The position numbers and the translations under genes are program-made. A stretch of 32,058 bases of DNA from Desulfuromonadales bacterium (GTDB lineage Bacteria; Desulfobacterota; Desulfuromonadia; Desulfuromonadales; DASPGW01), in the NCBI GenBank assembly GCA_035620395.1, contig DASPGW010000159.1, positions 1-32,058 on the forward strand, given 5' to 3'. Under the pieces are notes generated by a model. It did no database searches, was not told the DNA's origin, and worked only from the letters and a program-made list of their open reading frames with translations. Positions within the stretch are counted from its first letter, which is position 1. Every line of letters begins with the position of its first letter. Shown here in pieces: positions 15,205-23,528 of the stretch.

Positions 15205-16455
15205 TCAGCGGACCTCCCCCTCAACCCAGGCGACCCGGTTGCGACCTTCGCTCTTGGCCCGGTAGAGTCCGTCATCAGCCCGCTTCAGGGCCTCTTCGAA
15301 ACTCTCCCCATCGCCCACGGTGCAGGCAAGCCCCAGGCTCACCGTGACCGGGATTTCGACTCCGTCGATGACGACCGGCGCGGCCGCCACCCGCTCCCGG
15401 ATCCTTTCGGCAATCGCCCGCGCTCCATCGAAGCCTGTGCCGGGCAACACGGCGAGAAACTCCTCGCCGCCGTAGCGGCCGACGAAATCGTAGCGGCGGA
15501 GCGACCGGACGAGGCGGTCGGCGATCTCCTTCAGGATCAGGTCGCCGGTCTGGTGGCCGTAGGTGTCGTTGTGGCGCTTGAAGTGGTCGACGTCGAGCAT
15601 GAGCAGCCCGAGCGCCTTCTGCGGGGTGCCGGCTTCACGCTCGCGCTCCAGCCGGGCGAACTCCTGTTCCGCCCGCAGGAATATCTGGTGCCGGTTGAGC
15701 AGCGAGGTCAGGGCGTCGGTCGTCGCCAGAGTGTGCAGAATGTCCTGCGCCGCCTTGAGCTGATTGGTCCCCCGCCGCACCAGCAGGAAAGCGCAGGCGA
15801 AGACGATGAGCAGGACGGCCGCGAGCAGCAGCACCGACATTCCGACGACGCCGGCAATGTCGCGGCGGTCGGCAGTAACGTCGACATACAGCTCGAAACC
15901 GCCGATCACCTGTCCCGCATCATTCCGAATCGGAAAATAGGTTTCCACCACATCGACGTCGAACTTGCGCTCTTCGGCGAGGTCGAGAACCTCGTCCTTT
16001 TCCTCCAGTCGGGAATCGACCTGGCCTGTGAGCGCCCGCTGCAGGCGCCGGTTGTCGGCATCGACGCGGCCGATGAGCAGCGGGTCGGTGCTGTAGACGA
16101 TCCGGCCGTCGGCGGAAAAAATCTTTATCTTGAGAATATCGAAGGGCTTGAGGAATTGCCGCAGGCGGCGGTCGAGCTGGGTCAGCTGTCCGGGGTCGAC
16201 GGCGATGCTGCCGTCCTCTGCAGAGAAGAAGTTCAGCAGGGCGTCCCGCTCCAGAACCTGCAGGGCGCTGCCTATCCGGATCGCATCCAGCTCGGCGCGG
16301 GAAATCACATGACGGGAGTAAACGACGTAGATGCCGGTGGCCGCCAGGGAAAGGATGACGACGAGGGAGACCAGGGCAATCCTGATGAGCTGGCGCAGGA
16401 GCGCGAAGGGATCCTTGCTGGACACCTCCGCCCCGGCGATGCGTTTGGCAGTCAT
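15205..16455 (-). CDS. Membrane-bound diguanylate cyclase (GGDEF)
   Basis: A 416-residue protein with an inner-membrane helix at about 22-47, an extracytoplasmic sensor region at about 48-203, a second helix at about 204-226 and a C-terminal GGDEF domain (243-412). The active-site motif is GGEEF at 329-333, so synthesis of cyclic di-GMP from two GTP is expected. The inhibitory I-site RxxD is present as RRYD at 320-323, five residues before GGEEF, indicating product inhibition. LMLDVDHFKRHNDTYGH is the usual metal/GTP-binding block. The sensor part (FDILKIKIFSADGRIVYSTD...) resembles periplasmic single-Cache/PAS-like folds. The ATG is preceded by GAGG on the minus strand. Ligand unknown. Confidence 0.93.
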   Translation of the reverse strand: MTAKRIAGAEVSSKDPFALLRQLIRIALVSLVVILSLAATGIYVVYSRHVISRAELDAIRIGSALQVLERDALLNFFSAEDGSIAVDPGQLTQLDRRLRQFLKPFDILKIKIFSADGRIVYSTDPLLIGRVDADNRRLQRALTGQVDSRLEEKDEVLDLAEERKFDVDVVETYFPIRNDAGQVIGGFELYVDVTADRRDIAGVVGMSVLLLAAVLLIVFACAFLLVRRGTNQLKAAQDILHTLATTDALTSLLNRHQIFLRAEQEFARLEREREAGTPQKALGLLMLDVDHFKRHNDTYGHQTGDLILKEIADRLVRSLRRYDFVGRYGGEEFLAVLPGTGFDGARAIAERIRERVAAAPVVIDGVEIPVTVSLGLACTVGDGESFEEALKRADDGLYRAKSEGRNRVAWVEGEVR

Positions 16456-16682
16456 GGTAAAACCCTCAGGGGAGAATACCCCGGAGCTCTGCTGCTCCGG
16501 CCCCCCGACCGTTAAGGGCCATCTTATTCCAACCGGGCTTTTATTTCCAGCATTTCGGCAGGTTGCAGAAATGACTGAGACGCAGAAAAATTCCGCGCAT
16601 CGCCGGAAGGGGATTGACGGACGGCCCCAGGAGTTGTATCTAGCCTGTGGAAGCGGTCCTTTTTCGTCGGAGATGGGGATGC

Positions 16683-17393
16683 ATGTGGCAATCGCTTGAT
16701 TACTGGATCCGGCAGCAGCTGGCGCTGTTTGACGAGAAGGCCGGGGCGTCGGCCGAAACCTTTGCGGCCGGACGCGGCCGCATCTACTGCGGCCGGGGCT
16801 GCCGGAACTGCTGCAATCTGGCGGTCCAGTGCACCTTCACCGAGGCGCTGCCGGTCGCCGAAGCGTTGAGCGACGAGCAGGCCGCCACCCTGGGCGGTCA
16901 CGTCGCCCGCCTGCGGCAGCACCTCGCGGAGGTCTCCGACCTCAAGTCGTACCTGCGCCTGCACCGACAGGCCATCGGCTGCTGCCCCTTTCTCGGGGCG
17001 GACGGCGCCTGCGGCATCTACGCGGTGCGCCCCTTCGCCTGCCGCGCCCTCCTTTCCACCCGCCCCGCCGACTGGTGCGCCGTCGACTTCGCCGAGCTCC
17101 ACCCGCTGGAAAAGCAGGCCTACCTGAGCAGCCTCGATCCCGCCGTGGTCGCCTGGCCCACCCACTACCTCGCCGCTCCCCGCAACCTCGCCCAGGAGAT
17201 GGAAGCGGCAGCCGCCTGGCGGATGTTCGACACCTTCGGCTTCACCCTGAGCGGCAACCTCCCCTTTCTTGTCTGGCTGGAGAAGGAATACCGATTGAGC
17301 GCGGTGGCGGCCCAAGGGCACGCGGCGACACTCGCTCTGCTCGAAAAAGAGGGCCTGAGCCTCCCCTTTCTGGTCAGTCTCCATCGGCAATAA
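16683..17393 (+). CDS. YkgJ-family Cys-cluster protein
   Basis: A 236-residue protein with the YkgJ-type zinc/iron-chelating cluster: CGRGCRNCCNLAVQC (C36, C40, C43, C44, C50), then CCPFL...CGIYAVRPFACR. The biochemical function of the family is not established. The ATG at 16683 is chosen because GGAG lies 10 nt upstream; an earlier in-frame start at 16647 has no RBS. No signal peptide or membrane segment. The C-terminal third (LPFLVWLEKEY...LPFLVSL) is leucine-rich. It is divergent from the diguanylate cyclase. Confidence 0.8.
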   Translation: MWQSLDYWIRQQLALFDEKAGASAETFAAGRGRIYCGRGCRNCCNLAVQCTFTEALPVAEALSDEQAATLGGHVARLRQHLAEVSDLKSYLRLHRQAIGCCPFLGADGACGIYAVRPFACRALLSTRPADWCAVDFAELHPLEKQAYLSSLDPAVVAWPTHYLAAPRNLAQEMEAAAAWRMFDTFGFTLSGNLPFLVWLEKEYRLSAVAAQGHAATLALLEKEGLSLPFLVSLHRQ

Positions 17394-17504
17394 AACGGCC
17401 GGCTCGACGCGGGCAGGCGAGCCATTCCCTGCTAGAATGATAAATGCCGGCACGAAACTGACCGCTCCCGGCTGAAGCGCATCCACCCGACCAGAAGGCT
17501 TCGC

Positions 17505-17945
17505 ATGACCGCGCACACCTTCCTTTTCGAACCTGCCCGCTGGCAGGCGAGCGGCGTCTTTGTCGACCCTGCCGGGCAGACCCTGTCGATGGCGGGACAC
17601 AGCGTCGTCCTGCACTGCGATGGGATCTGGTCGCTCACCGGCAAGATCCACCTGACCGGCGAGTCGACGGTGGAGATCGTCAATGACTGCCGCATCGTCC
17701 CCTTCCCGGCGGGGGAACTGCAGACCACCTGGACCTCGCACAATCCGGCCCTCGGCATTCTCAAGGGGCGCTTCGTCATCGTCGACGACACCATTCTCTC
17801 CTTCTTCGAGAGCGACGACCACCAATTCCGCGGCACGGAATGGCTGCGCCGGCTCGATGCCGACAATTACGAGAACCGCGGTGTTCTCTTCGAGAGGGAG
17901 CGCCTGCTTTCGGCCTGGGCGTCGGAACTGCGGCGGGAGAAATGA
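17505..17945 (+). CDS. Hypothetical protein, beta-rich
   Basis: A 146-residue protein not recognised. The N-terminal two thirds alternate short hydrophobic strands (HTFLFEP, SVVLHCDGIWSLTGKIHLTGESTVEIVNDCRIVPF, RFVIVDDTILSFFES), suggesting a small beta-barrel. The last 45 residues are charged and helical (EWLRRLDADNYENRGVLFERERLLSAWASELRREK). No signal peptide. AGAAGG precedes the ATG. It sits 72 nt before the MshEN-receiver gene on the same strand, so co-transcription is possible. Codon use matches neighbouring genes. Confidence 0.65.
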   Translation: MTAHTFLFEPARWQASGVFVDPAGQTLSMAGHSVVLHCDGIWSLTGKIHLTGESTVEIVNDCRIVPFPAGELQTTWTSHNPALGILKGRFVIVDDTILSFFESDDHQFRGTEWLRRLDADNYENRGVLFERERLLSAWASELRREK

Positions 17946-18017
17946 CCGGCCGGGCAGAAGCGGCGTAATCAGGCCGCAGAGGGCAACGCCGCTGGCAGGG
18001 AGGAGAGGAGGGAGACG

Positions 18018-18863
18018 ATGCCTAACGCAAAAAGGCTGGGCGAGATTCTGGTCGAGCAAGGAATCATTTCTCTGAAAACCCGCGACCGGCTCCTGCAGCG
18101 AGCCGAAATCCTCCATCGCCGAATCGGCAATGTCCTGGAAGACCTGGGGCTGGTCACCGGCGAGGAACTGGCTGCCGCCCTGGCGAACCAGCACGGCTAC
18201 AAGACTGCCACCAACCTTGTCCGCATCACCGTTCCCCCCGACCTTCTTGAACTGCTTCCCATCGAAGTGGCGATGCAGCATCTCGTCTTCCCCCTGAAAA
18301 AGGAGGGAAGTCGCCTGGCGCTCGCCATGGCCGACCCGACCGACATGCGGATATGTAACAATCTGGCCGCCGACAGTGGACTGAAAATCATCCCCTTCAT
18401 CGCCACCAAACAGGAGATCCGCGAGGCGATCAGCCATCATTACCTCGGCAAGCCGGCCGCCCGCCCGACTTCACGCACGGTTCTGGCGGTGGACGACGAC
18501 CAGCTGATCCGCTCGATTCTGACCGACATCCTGGAGAAGGACAGATACCGGGTGCTGACGGCCAGCGACGGCATGCAGGCCTTCAGAACGGTCATCGCCG
18601 AGAGCCCGCATGTGATCATTACCGACCTGGTGATGCCGAAACTCGACGGTTACGGCCTGCTCAACGCCCTCAAGAACATCCCCGAGACCAGCTTCATCCC
18701 GGTCATCCTCATCAGCGGCCAGCTGAAATCCGAAGAGGAAGAGCTCAAGGCCTTTGAAAAGGGTTTTTTCGACGTGCTCCTCAAACCGCTCAACCAGGCC
18801 TCGGTGCGGGCCCGGGTCAAGCGGGCCTTCCATTTCTACGACAACCAGTACCGCCTCTTCTGA
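18018..18863 (+). CDS. MshEN-like/T2SSE-N domain fused to a receiver domain
   Basis: A 281-residue two-part protein. Residues 1-145 resemble the N-terminal region of type II secretion/type IV pilus ATPases. Two tandem motifs are visible, RLGEILVEQGIISLKTRDRLLQRA (6-29) and RIGNVLEDLGLVTGEELAAALANQ (35-58). They match the spacing of the MshEN motif RLGxxLxxxG...LxxxLxxQ known to bind c-di-GMP. Residues 63-145 are like the following T2SSE-N fold. Residues 153-281 form a receiver with D159-D161, phospho-acceptor D203 in IITDLVMPKLDGYG, S233 and the lysine of LLKPLN. There is no ATPase or DNA-binding domain. It is predicted to integrate c-di-GMP and phosphorylation. Strong RBS (GGAGGGAG). Confidence 0.85.
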   Translation: MPNAKRLGEILVEQGIISLKTRDRLLQRAEILHRRIGNVLEDLGLVTGEELAAALANQHGYKTATNLVRITVPPDLLELLPIEVAMQHLVFPLKKEGSRLALAMADPTDMRICNNLAADSGLKIIPFIATKQEIREAISHHYLGKPAARPTSRTVLAVDDDQLIRSILTDILEKDRYRVLTASDGMQAFRTVIAESPHVIITDLVMPKLDGYGLLNALKNIPETSFIPVILISGQLKSEEEELKAFEKGFFDVLLKPLNQASVRARVKRAFHFYDNQYRLF

Positions 18864-18876
18864 ACGACCGGCGCCG

Positions 18877-18905
18877 CTGGCGGTCCGTCTTCCTCCCGTT
18901 ATACT
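18877..18905 (+). promoter_or_regulatory. Candidate promoter for the acyl-CoA dehydrogenase gene
   Basis: CTGGCG (18877-18882) and TATACT (18900-18905) are 17 bp apart, placing a start point about 40 nt before the ATG at 18951. The -10 is strong and the -35 weak. Confidence 0.4.
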
Positions 18906-18950
18906 TCAGGCAGACAGGCAGTTCTCTGACTGCAGGCGAGGGAGGGAGCA

Positions 18951-20132
18951 ATGGCGGATTTGTGCAATGTCGATTTTCTGCAACTCGACGACCTGCTGAG
19001 CGAGAGGGAGAAGTCCCTCCGGAGCAGGGTCCGGACGATGGTGGAGCGGGAGGTCATCCCGCACATCGCCGGGTGGTACGAACGGGCCGAGTTCCCTCGG
19101 CACCTGATCGCGCACCTGGCGGAGCTGGGGCTGCCGGGAATGAAGCTGAAGGAGTTCGGCGGGGCGAGCAGCGTCGAGTACGGCCTCGCCTGCCGGGAGC
19201 TGGAGCGCGGGGACAGCGGCCTGCGCAGCTACCTGTCGGTCACCTCCTCCCTGGTGATGCACCCGATTTCGGTCTTCGGCTCGGCGCAGCAGAAGGCGCG
19301 CTGGCTGCCCGCGCTCGCCCGGGGGGAAGCGATCGGCTGCTTCGCCCTGACCGAGCCGGAGGCCGGCTCCGACCCGTCGCACCTGAAGACCTTCGCGCGC
19401 CGCGACGGCGACGACTGGCGCCTCTCCGGCCTCAAGCGCTGGATCTCCTTCGGCTCGATCGCCGACGTCGCCCTGGTCTGGGCGCAGACCGAGGAGGGGA
19501 TCCGCGGCTTTCTGGTGGAGACCTCCACCCCCGGCTTCTCGGCCCGGCAGATACCGCACATGGCGTCGCTGCGCGCTTCGGTGACCTCCACCCTGATCCT
19601 CGACGACGTGCGGGTTCCCGCAGCCGCCCGCCTGCCCGGAGCGGAAGGGCTCAAGGCCGCCCTCAGCTGCCTCAACGAGGGACGCCTCGGCATCGCCTGG
19701 GGGGCGATGGGCGCCGCCGCCGCCTGTTTCGAGGCGGCCCGCGACTACGCCGTGCGCCGGGTCCAGTTCGGACGGCCGATCGCCGCCTTCCAGCTCACCC
19801 AGCGCAAGCTGGCGGCGATGCTCACCGAGATTGTCAAGGGAGAGCTGCTCGCCTGGCGCATCGCCCGCCTGCGCGACGAGGAGAAGGCGCGGCCGGAGCA
19901 GATTTCGCTGGCCAAGATGAACAACGTCGCCGAAGCGCTGAACATCGCCCGCGAGGCCCGCAGCATCCTCGGCGGCAACGGGGTCAGCCTCGACTTTCAC
20001 GTCATCCGCCACATGAACAACCTGGAGAGCGTCTACACCTACGAGGGGACACACGAGATCCACACCCTGATCCTCGGCGCGGCGATTACGGGGATAAATG
20101 CCTTCGGGGGAGTGGAGACGGAGGGTTCGTAG
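18951..20132 (+). CDS. Glutaryl-CoA dehydrogenase-type acyl-CoA dehydrogenase
   Basis: A 393-residue FAD-dependent acyl-CoA dehydrogenase. GDSGLRSYLSVTSSLVMHPISVFGS closely follows the glutaryl-CoA dehydrogenase pattern, including the arginine expected to bind the distal carboxylate. CFALTEPEAGSDPSHL and WISFGSIADVALVWA form the FAD/substrate loops. The catalytic glutamate lies in VYTYEGTHEIHTLILG. The family oxidises glutaryl-CoA to glutaconyl-CoA and, in decarboxylating members, on to crotonyl-CoA; whether this one decarboxylates is not visible. Good RBS (GAGGGAGG). Convergent with a saccharopine dehydrogenase-like gene, which could fit lysine or glutarate metabolism. A palindrome follows the stop-codon region. 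Confidence 0.82.
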   Translation: MADLCNVDFLQLDDLLSEREKSLRSRVRTMVEREVIPHIAGWYERAEFPRHLIAHLAELGLPGMKLKEFGGASSVEYGLACRELERGDSGLRSYLSVTSSLVMHPISVFGSAQQKARWLPALARGEAIGCFALTEPEAGSDPSHLKTFARRDGDDWRLSGLKRWISFGSIADVALVWAQTEEGIRGFLVETSTPGFSARQIPHMASLRASVTSTLILDDVRVPAAARLPGAEGLKAALSCLNEGRLGIAWGAMGAAAACFEAARDYAVRRVQFGRPIAAFQLTQRKLAAMLTEIVKGELLAWRIARLRDEEKARPEQISLAKMNNVAEALNIAREARSILGGNGVSLDFHVIRHMNNLESVYTYEGTHEIHTLILGAAITGINAFGGVETEGS

Positions 20133-20156
20133 GGGCAATTCATGAATTGCCCCTAC
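20129..20156. repeat. 28-bp perfect palindrome, GTAG-headed (copy 2)
   Basis: A perfect 28-bp palindrome with outer arms GTAGGGGC/GCCCCTAC, inner arms AATT/AATT and centre CATG, overlapping the stop codon of the acyl-CoA dehydrogenase gene. It shares outer arms and centre with the copy at 8588-8615; the inner arms differ but remain complementary. It may also terminate the two convergent genes. Confidence 0.88.
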
Positions 20157-20178
20157 ACCGGCATGCTCTCCCTTGCCT

Positions 20179-21372
20179 TTAACACACCGGCTCGGTCTTC
20201 TCCGTCATCAGCTCGAAGCGGATGCCGGCGGCGGCAAGTTCCTCGAAGAGCCGGTCGAAGAGAGGACCGTGAATCGCCCGCTCCGGGGTGAGCAGGCCGA
20301 TCTCCTGCAGTTCGCCGCGTCCGATCAGCAGCGCCGTGACTGCCGCGGTGATGGCGGTAACCCGGGCCATGGCAGTGAGCCTCCGAGCCGGGTCGGGATG
20401 GATGACCCCCTCCAGGCGGTAGTGCCGCGGCCGACTGGCCTCGACCCCGCTCGCCTCGACCCGGAAAAGGGTAATATCCCGCGCTCCCCGCGGCAGTTGC
20501 ACTTGCGGCCCGAGCAGGGCATTCAGCAGCCGGATCGGCGGCACCTCCACCCCGTCCACCGCCAGCGGTTTCCGACCGAGCAGGCCCAGCTCCCGCAGCA
20601 GAGCCGCTTTGGCGGCGTAGCCGGGCCAGCGCAGGGTCTTCTGGGTGCCCCGGCGCAACCCCTGCAGGGCGGGGTACTCCAGCAGCCAGGGGGCAAAGCC
20701 CTCGTGATAGGCTTCCACCTCCCCGATCTCCGGAAAATGGAGCGTCTCCACCCCGGAATAGCGAGGGACGAGCCGCAGCTCGCCCTTCTCGACGACCGCG
20801 GCCTCATCCTCGCGCAGCGGCAGTTCCTTCCCGCCGAAGACGATCCGGTAGCCCAGCGGCGGCTGCGGCCGCTCCGGAATGCCGCCGCAGTAGAGGTGCA
20901 GCTCCTCGACCCGGTCGAGCCTCTCCGCAAGGTGGCGGGCGGCAATCTCGGCCAGGCCCGGATCGACGCCGCAGCCGATGACCACCGGCACCCCCGCCGC
21001 CTCGGCCCGCCGATGCAGTTCCAGCCACTCGCCGGCAGGGGGCAGTGTCAGATCGACCAGAGGGCGGCGCGCTTCGGCCGCGGCCCGAATTGCCGGGGCG
21101 CTGGCCGGCTGCGGCAGCGCCGAAACGATCACGTCGACTTCGGCAAAACGGCGGACGACCTCGGCCTGTCCGGTCATCACGTCGATGACCTGAAACTCCA
21201 GCTTGCCGCTGCCGGGAAAGGGCGCCAGCCGCCTGCGGACCGCCGCCAGCCGGCGCCGGTCGCGGTCGCCGATCACCGCCCCCGCAACGCCGGGATCGGC
21301 CATCAGGTGCAGAGCCGCCGCCGGACCCATCAGCCCGCTGCCCAGAACCATTGCTCGCAGCTTCCGCTCCAT
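20179..21372 (-). CDS. Saccharopine dehydrogenase-family protein
   Basis: A 397-residue protein with an N-terminal Rossmann fold (RAMVLGSGLMGPAAALHLMADPGVAGAVIGDRD, GxGxxG-type loop), then VDVIVSALPQPASAPAIRAAAEARRPLVDLTLPP and GVPVVIGCGVDPGLAEIAARHL, a block seen in saccharopine dehydrogenase and related carboxynorspermidine-type reductases. It is expected to be an NAD(P)-dependent oxidoreductase on an amino-acid-like substrate; the exact substrate is unknown. The ATG at 21372 is chosen because AAAGGAG lies upstream by 11 nt; an in-frame ATG at 21408 precedes that RBS. Convergent with the glutaryl-CoA dehydrogenase-type gene, so a link to lysine catabolism is possible but inferred. Confidence 0.75.
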   Translation of the reverse strand: MERKLRAMVLGSGLMGPAAALHLMADPGVAGAVIGDRDRRRLAAVRRRLAPFPGSGKLEFQVIDVMTGQAEVVRRFAEVDVIVSALPQPASAPAIRAAAEARRPLVDLTLPPAGEWLELHRRAEAAGVPVVIGCGVDPGLAEIAARHLAERLDRVEELHLYCGGIPERPQPPLGYRIVFGGKELPLREDEAAVVEKGELRLVPRYSGVETLHFPEIGEVEAYHEGFAPWLLEYPALQGLRRGTQKTLRWPGYAAKAALLRELGLLGRKPLAVDGVEVPPIRLLNALLGPQVQLPRGARDITLFRVEASGVEASRPRHYRLEGVIHPDPARRLTAMARVTAITAAVTALLIGRGELQEIGLLTPERAIHGPLFDRLFEELAAAGIRFELMTEKTEPVC

Positions 21373-21511
21373 TGCTACGTCGGCTCCTTTCCCGACATTC
21401 CCGGCCAAAACCCTGGCTCAGGATGGCGACAATGCCCAAGTTGCGGGTGGGTATGGCAGAAAATCCGTGACTGGCTATACGTTACCGCTGAAAGACAAAA
21501 TCAATCACCCA

Positions 21512-22213
21512 TTACCGGGCTTTCTCTTCCAGATAATACCTCTCCACCACCTGCAACTCGCCGTCCAGTTCGTAGACGAGCGGCTTGCCGGTGGGAATCT
21601 CGACCCCTGGAATGTCCGCGTCCGAAATTTGATCCAGATGCTTGACCAGCCCGCGCAGGCTGTTGCCGTGCGCCGCAATGAGCACCCGCTTTCCCAGCTT
21701 CAGCTCGGGGACGATCGCCGACTGCCAATAGGGGAGGACCCGCGCTATGGTGTCCCTTAGGCTTTCGGTTGCCGGAAGCTCGTCCGGGGAAAGGGAGATG
21801 TAGCGGGGATCGAAGCGGGGATGGCGTTCATCGTTCGGGTCGAGGGCGGGCGGCGGCACATCGAAGCTGCGCCGCCAGAGGTGGACCTGCTCCGGCCCGG
21901 CCTGCTGCGCCGTCTCTTCCTTGTTCAACCCCTGCAGCGCGCCGTAGTGGCGCTCGTTGAGCCGCCAGTGGTTGTGCACCGGCAACCACATGAGGTCCAT
22001 CCCCTCGAGGACGATCCAGAGCGTCTTGATGGCCCGCTTGAGATAGGAGGTGAAGCAGAGGTCGAAGACGAAGCCGTGCCGCAGCAGCAGATCAGCGGCT
22101 GCTTTCGCCTCGGCCACCCCCTGCTCCGAGAGACCGACGTCGGTCCAGCCGGTGAAGCGGTTCTCCCGGTTCCAGGTACTCTGGCCGTGACGCAATAAGA
22201 CGAGCTTGAGCAT
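21512..22213 (-). CDS. gpmA: 2,3-bisphosphoglycerate-dependent phosphoglycerate mutase
   Basis: A 233-residue glycolytic/gluconeogenic enzyme interconverting 3- and 2-phosphoglycerate. The phosphohistidine signature [11 protein letters not shown] (R8, H9) is at the N-terminus, followed by [15 protein letters not shown], the substrate loop [15 protein letters not shown], and the second histidine in [14 protein letters not shown]. Length and motifs are typical of GpmA. The start is the ATG at 22213 with GGGAG upstream; an upstream extension in the same frame has no family similarity. Two palindromic repeats lie in the spacer upstream. Confidence 0.95.
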   Translation of the reverse strand: MLKLVLLRHGQSTWNRENRFTGWTDVGLSEQGVAEAKAAADLLLRHGFVFDLCFTSYLKRAIKTLWIVLEGMDLMWLPVHNHWRLNERHYGALQGLNKEETAQQAGPEQVHLWRRSFDVPPPALDPNDERHPRFDPRYISLSPDELPATESLRDTIARVLPYWQSAIVPELKLGKRVLIAAHGNSLRGLVKHLDQISDADIPGVEIPTGKPLVYELDGELQVVERYYLEEKAR

Positions 22214-22247
22214 GGCGTTCTCCCTCACTTCAAGGCTGTCAGAGGCA

Positions 22248-22275
22248 GTTGAGACGCAAAGTCTTGCGCCTCTAC
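22248..22275. repeat. 28-nt imperfect palindrome, GAGACGCAA type (copy 1)
   Basis: A 28-nt near-palindrome with GAGACGCAA on the left and TTGCGCCTCTAC on the right, upstream of gpmA. The mismatches are mainly G-T pairs. It is the same length as the GTAGGGGC palindromes and ends in CTAC (GTAG on the other strand). Confidence 0.65.
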
Positions 22276-22327
22276 GCTCTGCCATTGTAGCAGAGTGAGA
22301 GCGATTGCCAATTCAGGGGAGGAGGTC

Positions 22328-22355
22328 GCAGAGATGCAAAATCTTGCGTCTCTGC
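22328..22355. repeat. 28-nt imperfect palindrome, GAGACGCAA type (copy 2)
   Basis: GCAGAGATGCAA on the left and TTGCGTCTCTGC on the right form a 28-nt near-palindrome, extendable by one C-G pair on each side. It is 53 nt from copy 1 and clearly related to it. Confidence 0.7.
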
Positions 22356-22416
22356 GAAACCAGGCGGGATGCGCGTCGGGAGGCTGGCGCCGGCACGCTG
22401 CCGGCGGGGCAGCGCT

Positions 22417-22442
22417 GCGGGGAGGCGGTGCTGCCTCCCCGC
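22417..22442 (-). terminator. Strong hairpin downstream of the MetA-like gene
   Basis: GCGGGGAGGC and GCCTCCCCGC form a perfect 10-bp stem around a 6-nt loop, just after the stop codon of the minus-strand gene ending at 22452. A second hairpin GCCGGC-ACGCT-GCCGGC lies further on at 22389-22405. No T-run follows on the minus strand, so this is a stem-type terminator or mRNA stabiliser. Confidence 0.5.
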
Positions 22443-22451
22443 TGAAACGGC

Positions 22452-23399
22452 TCAGAAGTGGTGGACGAAACGCAGGGTGAACCGCTCGCCCTCGGTGCGG
22501 TTCTCGGCGGCGGTCTCGAAATAGGCATTGAAGAAGAGGTGGCTGTCGCGGGAGAGGTGCCAGAGCAGGCCGGGGCCGACGGCGAAGACCCGCTCCCGGC
22601 CCGAAACGTCGTGGCCGTCGACTTCGCTGGCGGTTATCTGCTTCAGGTAGTAGCCGTTGAGGCCGAGACGCAGCTGCCCGGGCAGCACTTCATAGGCGGA
22701 GGCGAAGTTGGCGTGCACGGCCTGGCCGGCCTGACTGTCGTCGACCGCACGCACATCATTCGGGTCGTTGTTTTCGGCATTCCAGAGATAGTGCAGACGC
22801 CAGGAGCCGGTCCACTTCGGCGTCAGGAAAACGGTGCCGGCCCAGTAGGGGTTAAAGGAGAAGAAGTTGCTTCCCGGGTTGAGGTCCTTGTCGTCATCGT
22901 ACTTGCCGGTCGGCAGGAGCATCTGCAGTTCGATGCGGTGCATGAAGAGCGGGCCGCTCTTCCCCATGACCGGGTCCCACTGCAGGAAGGGACCGACCAC
23001 GATATCCCCCAGCCCCGATCCATTGTCCCGCAGCAGCGGCGGCGTCATTTCGAGGTCGATGCTGACATAGGGAACGATCACGTTCATCCCCCATTTGCCG
23101 CCCCAGAGCAGTTCCTGGTCCGACTGGTAGACCAGCTGCGTCAGGCTGACCCAGACGTCGAGGTCGTTTTTGGTGACGAACGGGGGCAGCGCCCGGTCGC
23201 CATCCTTGTCCTGGAACTCATCGGCGGTGTAGTACTGCAGGTACTGCTGAAAGTAGAGGCCGGGGCCGGACGGCGGCGCGCCGTCGAGAAAACTCGTCGC
23301 CCCCAGGTTCACCGGGGGCAGGTCGAAGGCCCGTACCGGGTCGGCCGGCAGCAGTGCGCTCGCCAGCCCCATCAACAACAAGGAAATCAGACGTCTCAT
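22452..23399 (-). CDS. MetA/SphA-like outer-membrane beta-barrel protein
   Basis: A 315-residue protein with a signal peptide (MRRLISLLLMGLASALLPADPVRAF) and alternating amphipathic strands, ending in the C-terminal phenylalanine (FVHHF) usual for outer-membrane barrels. Features such as GGKWGMNVIVPYVSIDLEM, GLGDIVVGPFLQWDP, LPTGKYD...NPGSNFFSFNPYWAGTVF are typical of the Phenol_MetA_deg family, predicted to move hydrophobic compounds across the outer membrane. The substrate is unknown. The ATG at 23399 has GGAGG 6 nt upstream; the in-frame TTG one codon earlier is not needed. Divergent from the quinone oxidoreductase gene. Confidence 0.85.
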   Translation of the reverse strand: MRRLISLLLMGLASALLPADPVRAFDLPPVNLGATSFLDGAPPSGPGLYFQQYLQYYTADEFQDKDGDRALPPFVTKNDLDVWVSLTQLVYQSDQELLWGGKWGMNVIVPYVSIDLEMTPPLLRDNGSGLGDIVVGPFLQWDPVMGKSGPLFMHRIELQMLLPTGKYDDDKDLNPGSNFFSFNPYWAGTVFLTPKWTGSWRLHYLWNAENNDPNDVRAVDDSQAGQAVHANFASAYEVLPGQLRLGLNGYYLKQITASEVDGHDVSGRERVFAVGPGLLWHLSRDSHLFFNAYFETAAENRTEGERFTLRFVHHF

Positions 23400-23528
23400 C
23401 AATTACCTCCTTCACTCGGAATCAAGGCGGCCGGAACCGCGCCACAGCTCAGGCCGTCAAGGTCGCAGATTACCGGGAACTTGTCAATTCGGAATAACCG
23501 GCAATGCGCTGCCAGCGCCGACAGCGAC

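Noticed and set aside
16524-18440. Minus-strand 638-codon frame
   Set aside because: It covers the YkgJ-like, hypothetical and MshEN-receiver genes, which have RBSs and family motifs on the plus strand; its own translation shows nothing recognisable.
20173-21645. Plus-strand 490-codon frame opposite the saccharopine dehydrogenase-like gene
   Set aside because: The minus strand shows a Rossmann motif and an AAAGGAG-preceded ATG; the plus-strand translation has no domain features.
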